NCBI RefSeq assembly: GCF_040546595.1
Contig: NZ_JBEPOB010000001.1
Coordinates: 1,737,001 to 1,801,000 of the forward strand
DNA from: Bosea sp. OAE506
GTDB taxonomy: Bacteria > Pseudomonadota > Alphaproteobacteria > Rhizobiales > Beijerinckiaceae
DNA length: 64,000 bases
Direction: 5' to 3'
Positions 25,409 to 40,286 of the stretch are shown piece after piece. The notes below the pieces were generated by a model, which made no database searches, was not told where the DNA came from, and was given only the letters and a program-made list of their open reading frames with translations. Every line of letters begins with the position of its first letter. Position 1 is the stretch's first letter. A program made the translations under genes and the position numbers.

Positions 25409-25501
25409 CTGCGCAGGCCGGAACGGCTGCGCGAACCTGAACCGGGCCCGCGCTCGAGACGAGGCGGGCTGGACACGAACGTCGCTTCTTAGGAGGACAT
25501 C
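25409..25501 (+). promoter_or_regulatory. ROSE-like RNA thermometer in the hsp20 leader
   Basis: The last hairpin, GTCGCTTCTT-AGGAGGAC at 25481-25498, pairs the Shine-Dalgarno sequence AGGAGG with a TCGCT motif, matching the conserved UYGCU of ROSE elements, where a G-G pair weakens the helix for melting on heat. GC-rich inverted segments upstream (GCGCAGGCCGG, GGGCCCGCGCTCG) would give the other stems. The leader length of about 93 bases is normal for ROSE. Confidence 0.75.
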
Positions 25502-25975
25502 ATGCGTCAATTCGATCTTTCCCCACTCTATCGCTCGACCGTCGGTTTCGACCGTCTGTTTTCGCTGCTCGACCAGGTCGGCAGCGCCGAGACGGCGCCG
25601 AGCTACCCGCCCTACAACATCGAGCGCACGGCCGAGAACGCCTACCGCATCACCATCGCGGTCGCCGGATTCGGCGAAGCCGACCTTGCGATCGAGAGCA
25701 AGGAGAACGCGCTGACGGTGCGTGGCGAGAAGCAGGCCAACGACAACGGCCAGCCGCGCGAGATCCTGCATCAGGGCATCGCCGCGCGCGCCTTCGAGCG
25801 CCGCTTCCAGCTCGCCGACTATGTGCAGGTGACGGGTGCCAGCCTCGAGAACGGGCTGCTCCATATCGATCTCGTGCGCGAGATCCCCGAGGCCAAGAAG
25901 CCGCGCCAGATCGCGATCGGCGGCGGCAAGGCCAAGGTGCTCGAGGCCAAGGTGGAGACCGCGCAGGCCGCGTGA
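25502..25975 (+). CDS. Small heat shock protein, Hsp20 (IbpA-like)
   Basis: The 157-residue protein has an N-terminal arm (SPLYRSTVGFDRLFSLLDQV), an alpha-crystallin domain (about 38-130, with NAYRITIAVAGFGEADL and ERRFQLADYVQV) and a short C-terminal tail with the IPEAKKPRQIAI segment. It would hold unfolding proteins for refolding by the DnaK/ClpB system. Control appears to be double: an RpoH-type promoter and a ROSE thermometer that hides the ribosome site AGGAGG. A strong terminator follows, so it is monocistronic. Confidence 0.95.
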   Translation: MRQFDLSPLYRSTVGFDRLFSLLDQVGSAETAPSYPPYNIERTAENAYRITIAVAGFGEADLAIESKENALTVRGEKQANDNGQPREILHQGIAARAFERRFQLADYVQVTGASLENGLLHIDLVREIPEAKKPRQIAIGGGKAKVLEAKVETAQAA

Positions 25976-26004
25976 TCGCAGCCTCACGGCTTGCCTAAAA
26001 CAGA

Positions 26005-26035
26005 GGCGCTCCCGGGCAACCGGGAGCGCCTTTTT
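26005..26035 (+). terminator. Rho-independent terminator of hsp20
   Basis: Stem GGCGCTCCCGG (26005-26015) and CCGGGAGCGCC (26020-26030), loop GCAA, then five Ts. Confidence 0.95.
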
Positions 26036-26072
26036 CGTCGTGGTCAGAAGGCGGTCCACAAGCGGGTCGGCC

Positions 26073-27008
26073 TCACTCCATCGGCGTGACGGGGACGGCC
26101 GGCGTCTCCGGCTTGGGCTGGGCCGAGCTCGAATCCTGCGGCTGCACCGGCGGCAGTTGTGCGGGAATGCCGGGCTGTTCGGTGCGGGCCAGCGGCGGCG
26201 TGCGCTCGCCGCCTTCGGTGCCGCGCACATCGGTTGGATTGACGAGACGGGGCTTATCCGCCCCGGTGGCCGGGTCGCTCGGCCCCGGGCTGGGTGCAGC
26301 AGGCACGGCAGGCGCGGGCGGGATCTGCATCGCCGGGGCGCTGGCTTCGGCGGGCGGCTTTGGAGCGGGTTCGGGTTCGGCGCGCGGCGGCGCGACCGGA
26401 GCCGGCGGGGTCGCGGTCGCCGGCGCGCTCGCCGCGGCGGGCGGCTTCTCCGGGGCCGGAGCGGGCTCGGCTCGTGGCGGCGTTGCCGGGGACGGCGGGA
26501 GGGCGGTGGCGGGCGCCGCGGCCTGGCCCGGCGGCTTCAAAGCGGCCGGCCTCTCGGGCGGCTGCGGCGCAAGGCGCGGCGGGCGGGGCTTTGCCTCCTC
26601 GCGCGGCTCGACGCGGGCGACGCGCGGCGCCTGGCGCGGCGCCGCCTGCAGGACGATGCGGTCGATCTCCTGGCCGCTATAGGGATCGAGGATGAGGCGA
26701 ACGCGGGCACCGCTGCGGGTGCGGCCATCGACAACATAGGCGGAGCCGGTGGCGATGGTCCGGTCGACCTGGATCAACCCGAAGTCGCGGGCAGCGATGC
26801 GCGAGATCGCGCGCTGCGGGATCGGCGCCGGCGGGCGCGGCGCGACATAGCGGTAGCCGTAGCCATAGCCGAAGCGCTGCTCGAGATAGGGCGCGTCGTC
26901 ATCGAGGTAGTACTGGGCCGAGGCGGTGCCGGCGGTGCCGGCGAGGGCGCCGGCAACAGCCAGACCCATCAGCGCGGTGCGCGTCGGCGCGGTCGAACGA
27001 AGAACCAT
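26073..27008 (-). CDS. Secreted protein with PepSY-like domain and long Pro/Ala-rich tail
   Basis: The 311-residue protein has a signal peptide (cleavage probably after GTASA, about residue 31), a short folded part of about 75 residues (ISRIAARDFGLIQVDRTI ... ARVRLILDPYSGQEIDRIVL) that resembles PepSY-type beta sheets, and about 170 residues of low-complexity Pro/Ala/Glu sequence with a near-duplicated PPRAEPxPAPxKPPAxASAPA unit. The tail may span the periplasm or contact peptidoglycan; that is a guess. It is monocistronic. Function unknown. Confidence 0.75.
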   Translation of the reverse strand: MVLRSTAPTRTALMGLAVAGALAGTAGTASAQYYLDDDAPYLEQRFGYGYGYRYVAPRPPAPIPQRAISRIAARDFGLIQVDRTIATGSAYVVDGRTRSGARVRLILDPYSGQEIDRIVLQAAPRQAPRVARVEPREEAKPRPPRLAPQPPERPAALKPPGQAAAPATALPPSPATPPRAEPAPAPEKPPAAASAPATATPPAPVAPPRAEPEPAPKPPAEASAPAMQIPPAPAVPAAPSPGPSDPATGADKPRLVNPTDVRGTEGGERTPPLARTEQPGIPAQLPPVQPQDSSSAQPKPETPAVPVTPME

Positions 27009-27095
27009 GAGGGGCAGACCCTTCCAGGATGGACTGACAGGCGTTCAGTCTTCCTTAGGGATTGCGGCATGGGTGGGGCTGAAAGCGGGAGGGTT

Positions 27096-28160
27096 TCAGC
27101 CTTCCGCGGCCTCGATCAGGGCGATCAGCCGCGCGACCTCCGCCTCCGGCGTCGCAAACGACATGACGAAGCGGCCCACCACCTCGCCCTCCGCCAGCGC
27201 CTCGCCCGCCGGCAATGCGCGCGCCGACCAGTCGAGATAGCCAACGCCGGCCGCCTTCAGTCGTGACTGCAGGGCGGGGGACAAGATCGGAAACACTTCA
27301 TTGGCCTGGCAGGGCCAGGCCAGGCGCGCCTGCGAACTGCGCCCGATCGCCTGGGCCAGGCGCTGCGCCAGCGCATTGGCGTGGCGGGCGAGGTCGAGCC
27401 AGTGCCCGTCGGCAAGCAGCCCCTCGAACTGGGCGCCGATGAGCCGGCCCTTCGACAGCGTCTGGCCGGCGCGCTTGCGGCGCCATTTCATCTCGGCCGC
27501 GCGGGTGGGGTCGAAGAAGACGACCGCCTCGGCTGCCCAGGCGCCGTTCTTGGTGCCGCCGAACGAGAGCACGTCGATGCCGGCCTTCCAGGTCGTCTCA
27601 GCCGGGCTGCAGCCTAGCGTCACCAGCGCATTGGCGAAACGGGCGCCGTCCATGTGCAGGGCCAGGCCGCGCGGTGCGGCGGCCGCCTTCAGCGCGCGGA
27701 TCTCGTCGGGGGTGTAGATCGTGCCGCATTCGGTCGCCTGGGTGATCGAGAGCAGCTGCGGCTGGACCTGGTGCAGCGCGCCCTCGCGGAAGCGCACCAA
27801 CGTCTGGGTGACGTCCTCGGGCGACAGCTTGTTGCCGGCGCCGGGCAGGCCGATGAGCTTGGCGCCGTCGCTGAAGAATTCCGGCGCGCCGCATTCGTCG
27901 TCGGCGACATGGCTCTCTTCATGGGTGATGACGGCGCCCCAGGGGCGGGTCAGGCTCGCCAGCGCCAGCGCATTTGCCGCCGTGCCTGACGTCACCAGGA
28001 AGACCGCGACCTCCCGCTCGAAGATCTCGGCGATGCGCCGCTCGGCGGCCTGCGTCCAGCCATCTGTGCCGTAGGCCGAGGCCGGTCCGTCATTGGCGGC
28101 GGCGATCGCGGCCATGACCTTCGGGCTGGCGCCCGCGATGTTGTCGCTGATGAAGTTCAT
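27096..28160 (-). CDS. ltaE: Low-specificity L-threonine aldolase
   Basis: A PLP enzyme that splits L-threonine or allo-threonine to glycine and acetaldehyde. The 354-residue protein starts MNFISDNIAGASPKVM and shows the family marks SAYGTDGWT, TSGTAANALAL, THEESHVADDECG, LHMDGARFANAL and the PLP lysine in SFGGTKNG. ATG at 28160 is preferred to an in-frame start 12 codons upstream, because the aldolase family begins with this MxFxSDN block. The MAPEG gene lies 49 bases upstream on the same strand. Confidence 0.94.
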   Translation of the reverse strand: MNFISDNIAGASPKVMAAIAAANDGPASAYGTDGWTQAAERRIAEIFEREVAVFLVTSGTAANALALASLTRPWGAVITHEESHVADDECGAPEFFSDGAKLIGLPGAGNKLSPEDVTQTLVRFREGALHQVQPQLLSITQATECGTIYTPDEIRALKAAAAPRGLALHMDGARFANALVTLGCSPAETTWKAGIDVLSFGGTKNGAWAAEAVVFFDPTRAAEMKWRRKRAGQTLSKGRLIGAQFEGLLADGHWLDLARHANALAQRLAQAIGRSSQARLAWPCQANEVFPILSPALQSRLKAAGVGYLDWSARALPAGEALAEGEVVGRFVMSFATPEAEVARLIALIEAAEG

Positions 28161-28209
28161 GCCGTCAGCGATAGAGCCCGGCGGCGCCGGCGCCAAGGGC
28201 TCCCGCCGC

Positions 28210-28602
28210 CTAGCGGACCAGCGCCTGCACCAGCAGCGTCAGCGCCGCCGCGATCAGGGTCAGGAAGGTGGCGATCATGCCGACCACGCGGAAGCGCAGA
28301 TCCTCGTCGAGATGCGAGACGCCCCAGGCATGGCTCGCGCGCCCGAGGAGCAGGCAGAGGCAGAGCGCGTGCAGCAGCAGGCCAGGCGCGCCGCGAAACT
28401 CGGCCATGGCGAGCAGGAGCAGAGCCAGCGGGGTGTATTCGGCAAAATTGCCGTGGACGCGGACGCGGCGCTCGAGTTCGCGGTCACCGGCGGTGCCGAT
28501 GGCGACGCGCCCGCTGCGCCGCTGCCGCACGACCGACACCGACAGCATGACGAAGAGCAGCGCCAGCAGCGCGGCGTAGACGGGGACGATGACGAGCGAC
28601 AT
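28210..28602 (-). CDS. MAPEG-family membrane protein
   Basis: The 130-residue protein has four hydrophobic helices (VPVYAALLALLFVML, LALLLLAMAEFRGAPG, LLLHALCLCLLLGRASHAWG, GMIATFLTLIAAALTLL) and the MAPEG motif RVxGNFAEYTPLALL between the first two. Bacterial members resemble microsomal glutathione transferases, but the reaction is usually unknown. It probably heads a two-gene unit with the threonine aldolase. Confidence 0.88.
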   Translation of the reverse strand: MSLVIVPVYAALLALLFVMLSVSVVRQRRSGRVAIGTAGDRELERRVRVHGNFAEYTPLALLLLAMAEFRGAPGLLLHALCLCLLLGRASHAWGVSHLDEDLRFRVVGMIATFLTLIAAALTLLVQALVR

Positions 28603-28816
28603 GGGGCGAGACCGGAGGAGGGCGGGCCGTCACCCTAGGGGACCGGCCGCGGCGCCGCCAGAGCTGGCGTCAGGGTCGCTCGACAGGAAGTGAGCCTTCA
28701 TCGCGGCCCTTCATGCCGGAAATGTCGGGACACGCCGTTCATTCAACATAAAATTTCCGAAGCGTGACGAATCACCGCTTGTGCGGAGATTGGAATTCTG
28801 GCAAATTCAGCGAATA

Positions 28817-28840
28817 GGACAGTGTTGCTGTCCCATTTTT
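28817..28840 (+). terminator. Terminator-like hairpin upstream of gltB
   Basis: Stem GGACAG (28817-28822) and CTGTCC (28828-28833), loop TGTTG, then CA and five Ts. No known gene on the plus strand ends here, so it would stop either a small RNA starting near 28760 or a gltB leader. Confidence 0.5.
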
Positions 28841-28898
28841 CAGCCGCCGGCCGGGCCCCGCAAGAGGAACGGTCGTGCCATCGCAACGGAGCGGATCG

Positions 28899-28967
28899 AT
28901 GACGAAGGGCACGGCCAAACACGCCAAAGCCACTCGTACGCGCGCCGCCCGCAAAGCGGCGGCCTGA
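28899..28967 (+). CDS. Possible 22-residue basic leader peptide
   Basis: The frame encodes [20 protein letters not shown] followed by AA and a stop: 8 of 22 residues are Lys or Arg plus one His. A GGAGCGGATCG site precedes the ATG. It lies between the terminator-like hairpin and gltB. The frame is too short for codon statistics, so it may be chance. Confidence 0.3.
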   Translation: MTKGTAKHAKATRTRAARKAAA

Positions 28968-29194
28968 CAGGCGCGGCAGGGCGAAAGCCCTCAGCGCCTG
29001 CGGAGGACGCGGGCGCCCCGAGACCAGCGCAAGCCACCTCCGACGAACGAGCGACCCGGCCAGGTTGGCCCCGTCCTTGCTGCAGCTCCGCGAGCCGCGG
29101 CGAGCAGGGCGGCCCGGCATGGCCGACAGGTGATATGGACTCAAGGTGGCCCTCCGGCGAAAGCTGGGCGGGCGGTGGCAAGCGGGGTTTGACG

Positions 29195-33925
<4,731 letters not shown>

Positions 33926-34036
33926 GACGAGGGTCGGTTCCGGGCGGGCTTCGACCGCCCCGGGACTTCATCGGGACAGGCGCCCCGCCCCGCGGGGATG
34001 CCCGGCGAGGCCGGGCGGGACGGCGAGAGACAGGAC

Positions 34037-35461
<1,425 letters not shown>

Positions 35462-35470
35462 GGGGCTTTC

Positions 35471-35553
35471 GTCATGGTCGGGCCTGACCCGACCATCCCG
35501 GAAACCAGTGGCCTCTCGTCGTGAGATTCTCGCGTCAAGCCCGAGAATGACGG
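35471..35553. repeat. Palindromic intergenic repeat (GTCAT...ATGAC family)
   Basis: Starts GTCATGGTCGGGCCTGACC, ends CAAGCCCGAGAATGACGG and contains CTCTCGTCGTGAGATTCTCG. It lies between the convergent genes gltD and the SGNH hydrolase. Confidence 0.8.
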
Positions 35554-35566
35554 CGGGCCCTGGGCC

Positions 35567-36790
35567 TCACCGCGGCCAGCGGTGATCGTCCATTCGCCCC
35601 GGCTTCGGATCGGGCAGGATGCCCTCGCCGAAGATGCGGTCGAGCTGGCCGGCGATTTCGCCGCGGCCCCGCGCCTCGGGGATCGAGACCAGCAGCGCCT
35701 GTTCGCCCGGCCCGGCCGTCCCCGTCAGCGGCAGGATCGGCCCGGCCGCGGGCTTGGCCTGGAGCGCGGCGGGCAGGCTGATCACGGGCAGGCCCGCGAC
35801 CATCTGATCGATCAGGCGCTCGATGCCGCCCGGCTGCAGCTCGGGATTGGTCGGGGCTCCGGTCTCGGGCGAGACCGGCAGCGCAATGATGCCGCTCTGG
35901 ACCCCTGGCGCAAACAGCCGCCGCACCAGCACATCGACGAAATGCGCGGCCTTGCGAGCGCCGGCGCCGGTGAAGTGGATACCGTCGCCGAGCCGCAGCC
36001 GCGTGGGCTGGCCGGAGACGTCGGGGCCCATCGCAGCGTAGCGGTTTTCCGCATCGACGAAGGCGCCCCAGAGATCGACATATTGCCCGCCGGCACGCTC
36101 GACCTGCTGGCGGTACTGCTCGTTGAAGGTCACCAGATCGGCGGAGAGCCGCGCGTTCTGCACCGGCGGCGCGCCGACCCAGATCAGCGGGACGCGCCGT
36201 GCCGCGAAGGCCTGCGCGACGGCATTGATGCGCTCGCGGTAGAGTTCGAGCCAGCGCGGGCTGAGCGGCTCGTGAACGGTTTCGCCCTCGCGGATCGCCT
36301 GGCGGTCGTTGAGGCCGACCAGCATGACGCCCAGTCCGACCTTGGCATCGCCGGCGACGAGTTCGGCGGCGGCCCTGGGCCAGTCGTGGAAATCGCTGCG
36401 GACGAGGCCCGAATCCGGTTTCGCCCGCGCGATCACGGCGAGATCGGGCCGGTCCTCCAGCGCTTCCTCCAGACCGTCGGCCAGAAGGTTGGCGAGCGAG
36501 TCACCGATGACGAGGATGTGGTGGGCGACGTCGACCTTGGGGATGACGGGATCGTCGCGGACGACGACGGGAGCCGCCGGGCGGCGGCGAACCACCGGCG
36601 CGACGCGCTGGCGCTGCGGCTGGACGACCTGGGGCTGTGCAGGCTGCTGCCAGAAGAGCTGGAAGAAACTGCGCTGCTGCTGCGGTTGCGGCTGGGCCTG
36701 TCGCGCCTGCTGCGCGTGGGAGGGGGCTCCGCCGGCCAGAAGGAGCAGGCCGGCGACCGCCAGCATCGTGAAGAGGGCGCGCAAACGCAT
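35567..36790 (-). CDS. Periplasmic SGNH/GDSL hydrolase (DUF459-like)
   Basis: The 407-residue protein has a signal peptide ([20 protein letters not shown], cleavage near SHA-Q), a Gln/Pro/Arg-rich linker, then an SGNH fold: block [17 protein letters not shown] with the catalytic Ser, the GLNDRQAI block III, and block [11 protein letters not shown] with Asp and His. The substrate may be an acetyl group on a cell surface polymer, from the group's general chemistry. It follows the lytic transglycosylase after 62 bp, suggesting a cell wall role. An in-frame ATG 14 codons upstream is possible. Confidence 0.85.
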   Translation of the reverse strand: MRLRALFTMLAVAGLLLLAGGAPSHAQQARQAQPQPQQQRSFFQLFWQQPAQPQVVQPQRQRVAPVVRRRPAAPVVVRDDPVIPKVDVAHHILVIGDSLANLLADGLEEALEDRPDLAVIARAKPDSGLVRSDFHDWPRAAAELVAGDAKVGLGVMLVGLNDRQAIREGETVHEPLSPRWLELYRERINAVAQAFAARRVPLIWVGAPPVQNARLSADLVTFNEQYRQQVERAGGQYVDLWGAFVDAENRYAAMGPDVSGQPTRLRLGDGIHFTGAGARKAAHFVDVLVRRLFAPGVQSGIIALPVSPETGAPTNPELQPGGIERLIDQMVAGLPVISLPAALQAKPAAGPILPLTGTAGPGEQALLVSIPEARGRGEIAGQLDRIFGEGILPDPKPGRMDDHRWPR

Positions 36791-36852
36791 CGGGCTCTCG
36801 ATCCGCGCCCCTCTGCGGGGCCGCGCCATCATAGCGGAAGACGCGGCATCCG

Positions 36853-38094
36853 TCAGCGCGGGCTGCGCAGCCGCGCGAGCAGGGCCGGCGTCGGCCAGCC
36901 ATCGGGGATCTCGCCCTGCCGGAGCTGATACTGGCGCACCGCTTCGCGCGTGCCGGTGCCGATGCGCCCGTCGGCGTCATGGTCGTAGAGGCCGAGCGTC
37001 TTGAGCCGGCGCTGCAGGTCCTGGATGCCGGCCTTGTCGAGGCGGGGCGCCTGGACCGGCCAGTCCGCCTGGATGGCGGGGCGGCCCAGGATGCGGTCGC
37101 CGAGATGGCCGACGGCGAGCGCATAGGCGTCCGACGAGTTGTACTTCTTGATGACGTCAAAATTCGCGGTCAGCAGTATCACCGGGCCGCGATGGCCGGC
37201 GGGGTAGAACAGCCGCCCCTCGCCTGAGGAGGGCAGGCGCCCGCCATCGGCCTTGCGCACGCCGGCGGAGGCGAATTGCGAAAAGCTCGCCTTGTTGAGC
37301 TTGTGGTCGAACCCTTCGGGCAGCGTGACCTCGAGGCCCCAGGGCAGGCCCGGGACCCAGCCATAGCCCTTGAGGTAGTTGGCCGTGGAGGCGAGCGCAT
37401 CGGCGGTCGAGTTCCAGATGTCGGCATGGCCGTCGCCGGTGAAATCGACTGCATATTTGCGGTAGCTCGAGGGCATGAACTGGGTGTGGCCCATGGCGCC
37501 GGCCCAGGAGCCGCGCAACTCGCGGCGCTCGACATGGCCCTCCTCGATCAGCTCCAGAGCGGTCAGAAGCTCGTCGCGGAAGAAGTCGCCGCGGTAGCGG
37601 ATATGGGCGAGCGTCGCCAGCGAGCGGATGGTGTCCTTGTCGCCCTTGAACGAGCCGTAATTGGTTTCCATGCCCCAGACGCCGAGCACGATCTCCTTTG
37701 GCACGCCGTAGCGCGCCTCGACCTGCGCCAGCACCGAGGCGTTGTCGGCTGCCGCATCGCGACCGCGGGGAATGCGCGTGCCGCCGACCGCGCTGTTGAG
37801 ATAGCCCCAGATCGGGGCCGTGAATTCCGACTGCTTCTTCGTCAGCGCCGCAATGGCGGGGTCCGGCGTCACGCCGCGGAAGGCGGCGTCGAAGGTCGCG
37901 CGCGAGATCCCGCGCGCCTGGGCCTGCGGCCAGAGCTTCTGCAGGAAGGCGCCGAAATCGCCCTCGGCCGGGCGCGCGGTTGGGGTGGGCGGGGCCTCAC
38001 GCGTGCGGGCGGAGGTGCTGATCGAGCCCGTCGTCTGGGCAAGCGCGGGCGCCAGGCTGATCAGGGCCGTTGCGGCGATGACGGACAGGCGCAT
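36853..38094 (-). CDS. Lytic murein transglycosylase (MltB type) with peptidoglycan-binding domain
   Basis: Cleaves peptidoglycan glycan strands to 1,6-anhydro ends. The 413-residue protein has a signal peptide (MRLSVIAATALISLAPALA), the SLT_2/MltB domain with the catalytic Glu in GVWGMETNYGSF, the GAMGHTQFMPSSY and GYGWVPGLPWG blocks, and a C-terminal PG_binding_1 domain (IQDLQRRLKTLGLYDHDADG). ATG at 38094 places the signal peptide correctly. It heads a two-gene unit with the SGNH hydrolase. Confidence 0.93.
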   Translation of the reverse strand: MRLSVIAATALISLAPALAQTTGSISTSARTREAPPTPTARPAEGDFGAFLQKLWPQAQARGISRATFDAAFRGVTPDPAIAALTKKQSEFTAPIWGYLNSAVGGTRIPRGRDAAADNASVLAQVEARYGVPKEIVLGVWGMETNYGSFKGDKDTIRSLATLAHIRYRGDFFRDELLTALELIEEGHVERRELRGSWAGAMGHTQFMPSSYRKYAVDFTGDGHADIWNSTADALASTANYLKGYGWVPGLPWGLEVTLPEGFDHKLNKASFSQFASAGVRKADGGRLPSSGEGRLFYPAGHRGPVILLTANFDVIKKYNSSDAYALAVGHLGDRILGRPAIQADWPVQAPRLDKAGIQDLQRRLKTLGLYDHDADGRIGTGTREAVRQYQLRQGEIPDGWPTPALLARLRSPR

Positions 38095-38213
38095 GGACAA
38101 CTCGGACGGCTGGAGAGAAGGGTCGCTCCAGAGCGCCCGAACAAGATTAACCAAAGGTTAAGCCTGGCGGCAATGATGGGCGCGCGGTGTCGCAAGCCGC
38201 CGCGGGGAGGCGG

Positions 38214-39203
38214 TCACATCGCGTTGCGGGTCTTTAGGCTTGTTTCCCAGGCCAGCGCCTGGCGGACGATCTCCTCGAGGTCGTCATGCTCCGGCTTCCA
38301 GCCGAGTTCGTCGCGGATCCGGTCGGCCTTGGCGACGAGGGCGGCGGGGTCGCCGGCACGGCGGCCCGAGAGCCTGACGGGGAAATCGACGCCGGACACC
38401 GCCTTCACGACCTCGACGACCTCCTTCACCGAATAGCCCCGGCCATAGCCGCAGTTCAGGGTCAGGCTCTCGCCGCCGCCGCGCAGATGGTCGAGCGCGG
38501 CGAGATGGGCGCGGGCGAGGTCGGTGACGTGGATGTAGTCGCGGATGCAGGTTCCGTCGGGCGTCGGATAGTCGGTGCCGAAGACCTCGAGCCCGTCGCG
38601 CTGGCCGAGCGCCGCCTGGCCGGCGACCTTGATGAGATGCGTCGCGTTGGGGGAGGACTGGCCGGAGCGGCCCTTGGGGTCGGCGCCGGCGACGTTGAAA
38701 TAGCGCAGCACGATGTAGCTCAGCCCATGCGCCTTCGCCGCATCGGCGAGCATCCATTCGCTCATCAGCTTGGAGCGGCCATAGGGGTTGATCGGGTGAA
38801 GCTCGATCTCCTCCGGCACCGGGCTGACCGCGGGTTCGCCATAGACGGCCGCGGTGGACGAGAAGATGACGCGACGCACGCCGCCGCGCACCGCACTCTC
38901 CAGCAGGGCCCGCGTCTTCACGGTGTTGTTGAGATAGTAGCCCAGCGGATCGGCGACGGATTCCGGGACGACGATCTTCGCGGCGAAATGGGCGATCTCG
39001 GTCACGCCATGCTCGGCGATGATGCGCGCCACGAGCTCCTGGTCGGCGACATCGCCCTGGATCAGCGGCACCTCCTTCGGCACGGCCCACCAGAAGCCGG
39101 TGGAGAGGTTGTCCAGAACGACCACGCTCTCGCCACGGTCGAGCAGTTCCAGAACCATGTGGCTGCCGATATAACCGGCACCGCCCGAAACAAGTACCGC
39201 CAT
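38214..39203 (-). CDS. galE: UDP-glucose 4-epimerase
   Basis: Interconverts UDP-glucose and UDP-galactose for surface polysaccharides. The 329-residue protein has the NAD loop SGGAGYIGSHMV at residues 5-16, the SSTAAVYGEP segment, the catalytic YGRSK pair (Tyr-x3-Lys) and the typical GTCIRDYIHVTDLA block. GGAGG lies 13 and AAGG 7 bases before the ATG at 39203. It is divergent from galU over 174 bp, so precursors for UDP-sugars are made from one locus. Confidence 0.96.
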   Translation of the reverse strand: MAVLVSGGAGYIGSHMVLELLDRGESVVVLDNLSTGFWWAVPKEVPLIQGDVADQELVARIIAEHGVTEIAHFAAKIVVPESVADPLGYYLNNTVKTRALLESAVRGGVRRVIFSSTAAVYGEPAVSPVPEEIELHPINPYGRSKLMSEWMLADAAKAHGLSYIVLRYFNVAGADPKGRSGQSSPNATHLIKVAGQAALGQRDGLEVFGTDYPTPDGTCIRDYIHVTDLARAHLAALDHLRGGGESLTLNCGYGRGYSVKEVVEVVKAVSGVDFPVRLSGRRAGDPAALVAKADRIRDELGWKPEHDDLEEIVRQALAWETSLKTRNAM

Positions 39204-39377
39204 CGCCTTCAGCCACCTCCCGCCTACAGGAACCGCGCCACGCAACTCGCGTTCACGGTCTCGCAAGCTCATTCTGCTTTTAATACGATGTGACCGGCTC
39301 AACCAAGCCGCGAGCTGGCCGCTCTTCCACCCGAACCGCCGCAGGCACCCCATGCCGAGGCGCCAATTGGACCTTCA

Positions 39378-40259
39378 ATGTCGAAACGCATCCGCAAGGC
39401 CGTCTTCCCCGTCGCCGGTCTCGGCACCCGGTTTCTCCCAGCGACCAAGGCGATCCCGAAGGAGATGCTGACGGTCGTCGACCGGCCGGTGCTCCAGCAT
39501 GTCGTGGACGAGGCGCGCGCCGCCGGAATCGAGCATTTCGTCTTCATCACCGGCCGCAACAAGGCTGTGATCGAGGACCATTTCGACTTCGCCTACGAAC
39601 TCGAAGACACCCTGCGCAAGCGCAACAAGACCGCCGAGATCGAGGCCCTGGCCGCCGATCTGCCGCTCGCCGGTGCGACCAGCTTCACCCGCCAGCAGCA
39701 GCCGCTGGGCCTCGGCCACGCCGTCTGGTGCGCGCGCGACATCATCGGCGACGACGAGCCCTTCGCCCTGCTGCTGCCCGACATGCTGCACCACACCCAT
39801 GGCCGCGGCTGCCTCGCGCAGATGATCGACGCCTACAACAAGCATGGCGGCAACCATATCGCGGTGGCTCCCGTGCCCGACGACCAGACCCATCAATACG
39901 GGATCGTCGGTGTCGAGAACCGCGAGGCCAAGGTCTCGAAGGTGACCAAGATGGTCGAGAAGCCCGCGAAGGGCACGGCTCCCTCCAACCTGCACATCAC
40001 CGGCCGCTACATCCTGCAGCCGACGATCTTCAACCTGCTGGCCAATCAGGAGCCGGGCGCCGGCGGCGAAATCCAGCTCACGGATTCGATGATCGCGCTG
40101 TCGCGGCTGGAGCCGTTCCACGCCGTGCGCTTCGACGGCGACATCTACGACACCGGCTCGAAGATGGGCTTCCTGGCGGCGAATGTCGCTTATGCGCTCG
40201 ACCGGGACGATCTCGGCCCGCAGCTGCGCATGGAGCTCGAGCGGCTCATGGAGCGCTGA
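39378..40259 (+). CDS. galU: UTP-glucose-1-phosphate uridylyltransferase
   Basis: Makes UDP-glucose from UTP and glucose 1-phosphate. The 293-residue protein has the nucleotide-binding start [20 protein letters not shown] (residues 10-29), the active-site lysine in [11 protein letters not shown], and [12 protein letters not shown] and [12 protein letters not shown] blocks of the GalU family. Length is normal. The substrate UDP-glucose is the one used by the divergent galE product. Confidence 0.97.
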   Translation: MSKRIRKAVFPVAGLGTRFLPATKAIPKEMLTVVDRPVLQHVVDEARAAGIEHFVFITGRNKAVIEDHFDFAYELEDTLRKRNKTAEIEALAADLPLAGATSFTRQQQPLGLGHAVWCARDIIGDDEPFALLLPDMLHHTHGRGCLAQMIDAYNKHGGNHIAVAPVPDDQTHQYGIVGVENREAKVSKVTKMVEKPAKGTAPSNLHITGRYILQPTIFNLLANQEPGAGGEIQLTDSMIALSRLEPFHAVRFDGDIYDTGSKMGFLAANVAYALDRDDLGPQLRMELERLMER

Positions 40260-40286
40260 TCATGCGCCACGGCCGGAGCCGGCCGG

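Larger units (their letters stand above)
28603..29194. other. 592 bp leader region before gltB
   Basis: The region is longer than usual and structured. It contains an AT-rich segment (ACATAAAATTT near 28747) that may be a -10 region, an 80-base stretch ending in a terminator-like hairpin at 28817-28840, a 22-codon open frame (28899-28967) and about 220 GC-rich bases without clear signals. One possibility is an attenuated gltB leader or a separate small RNA; neither is proven. Confidence 0.4.
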
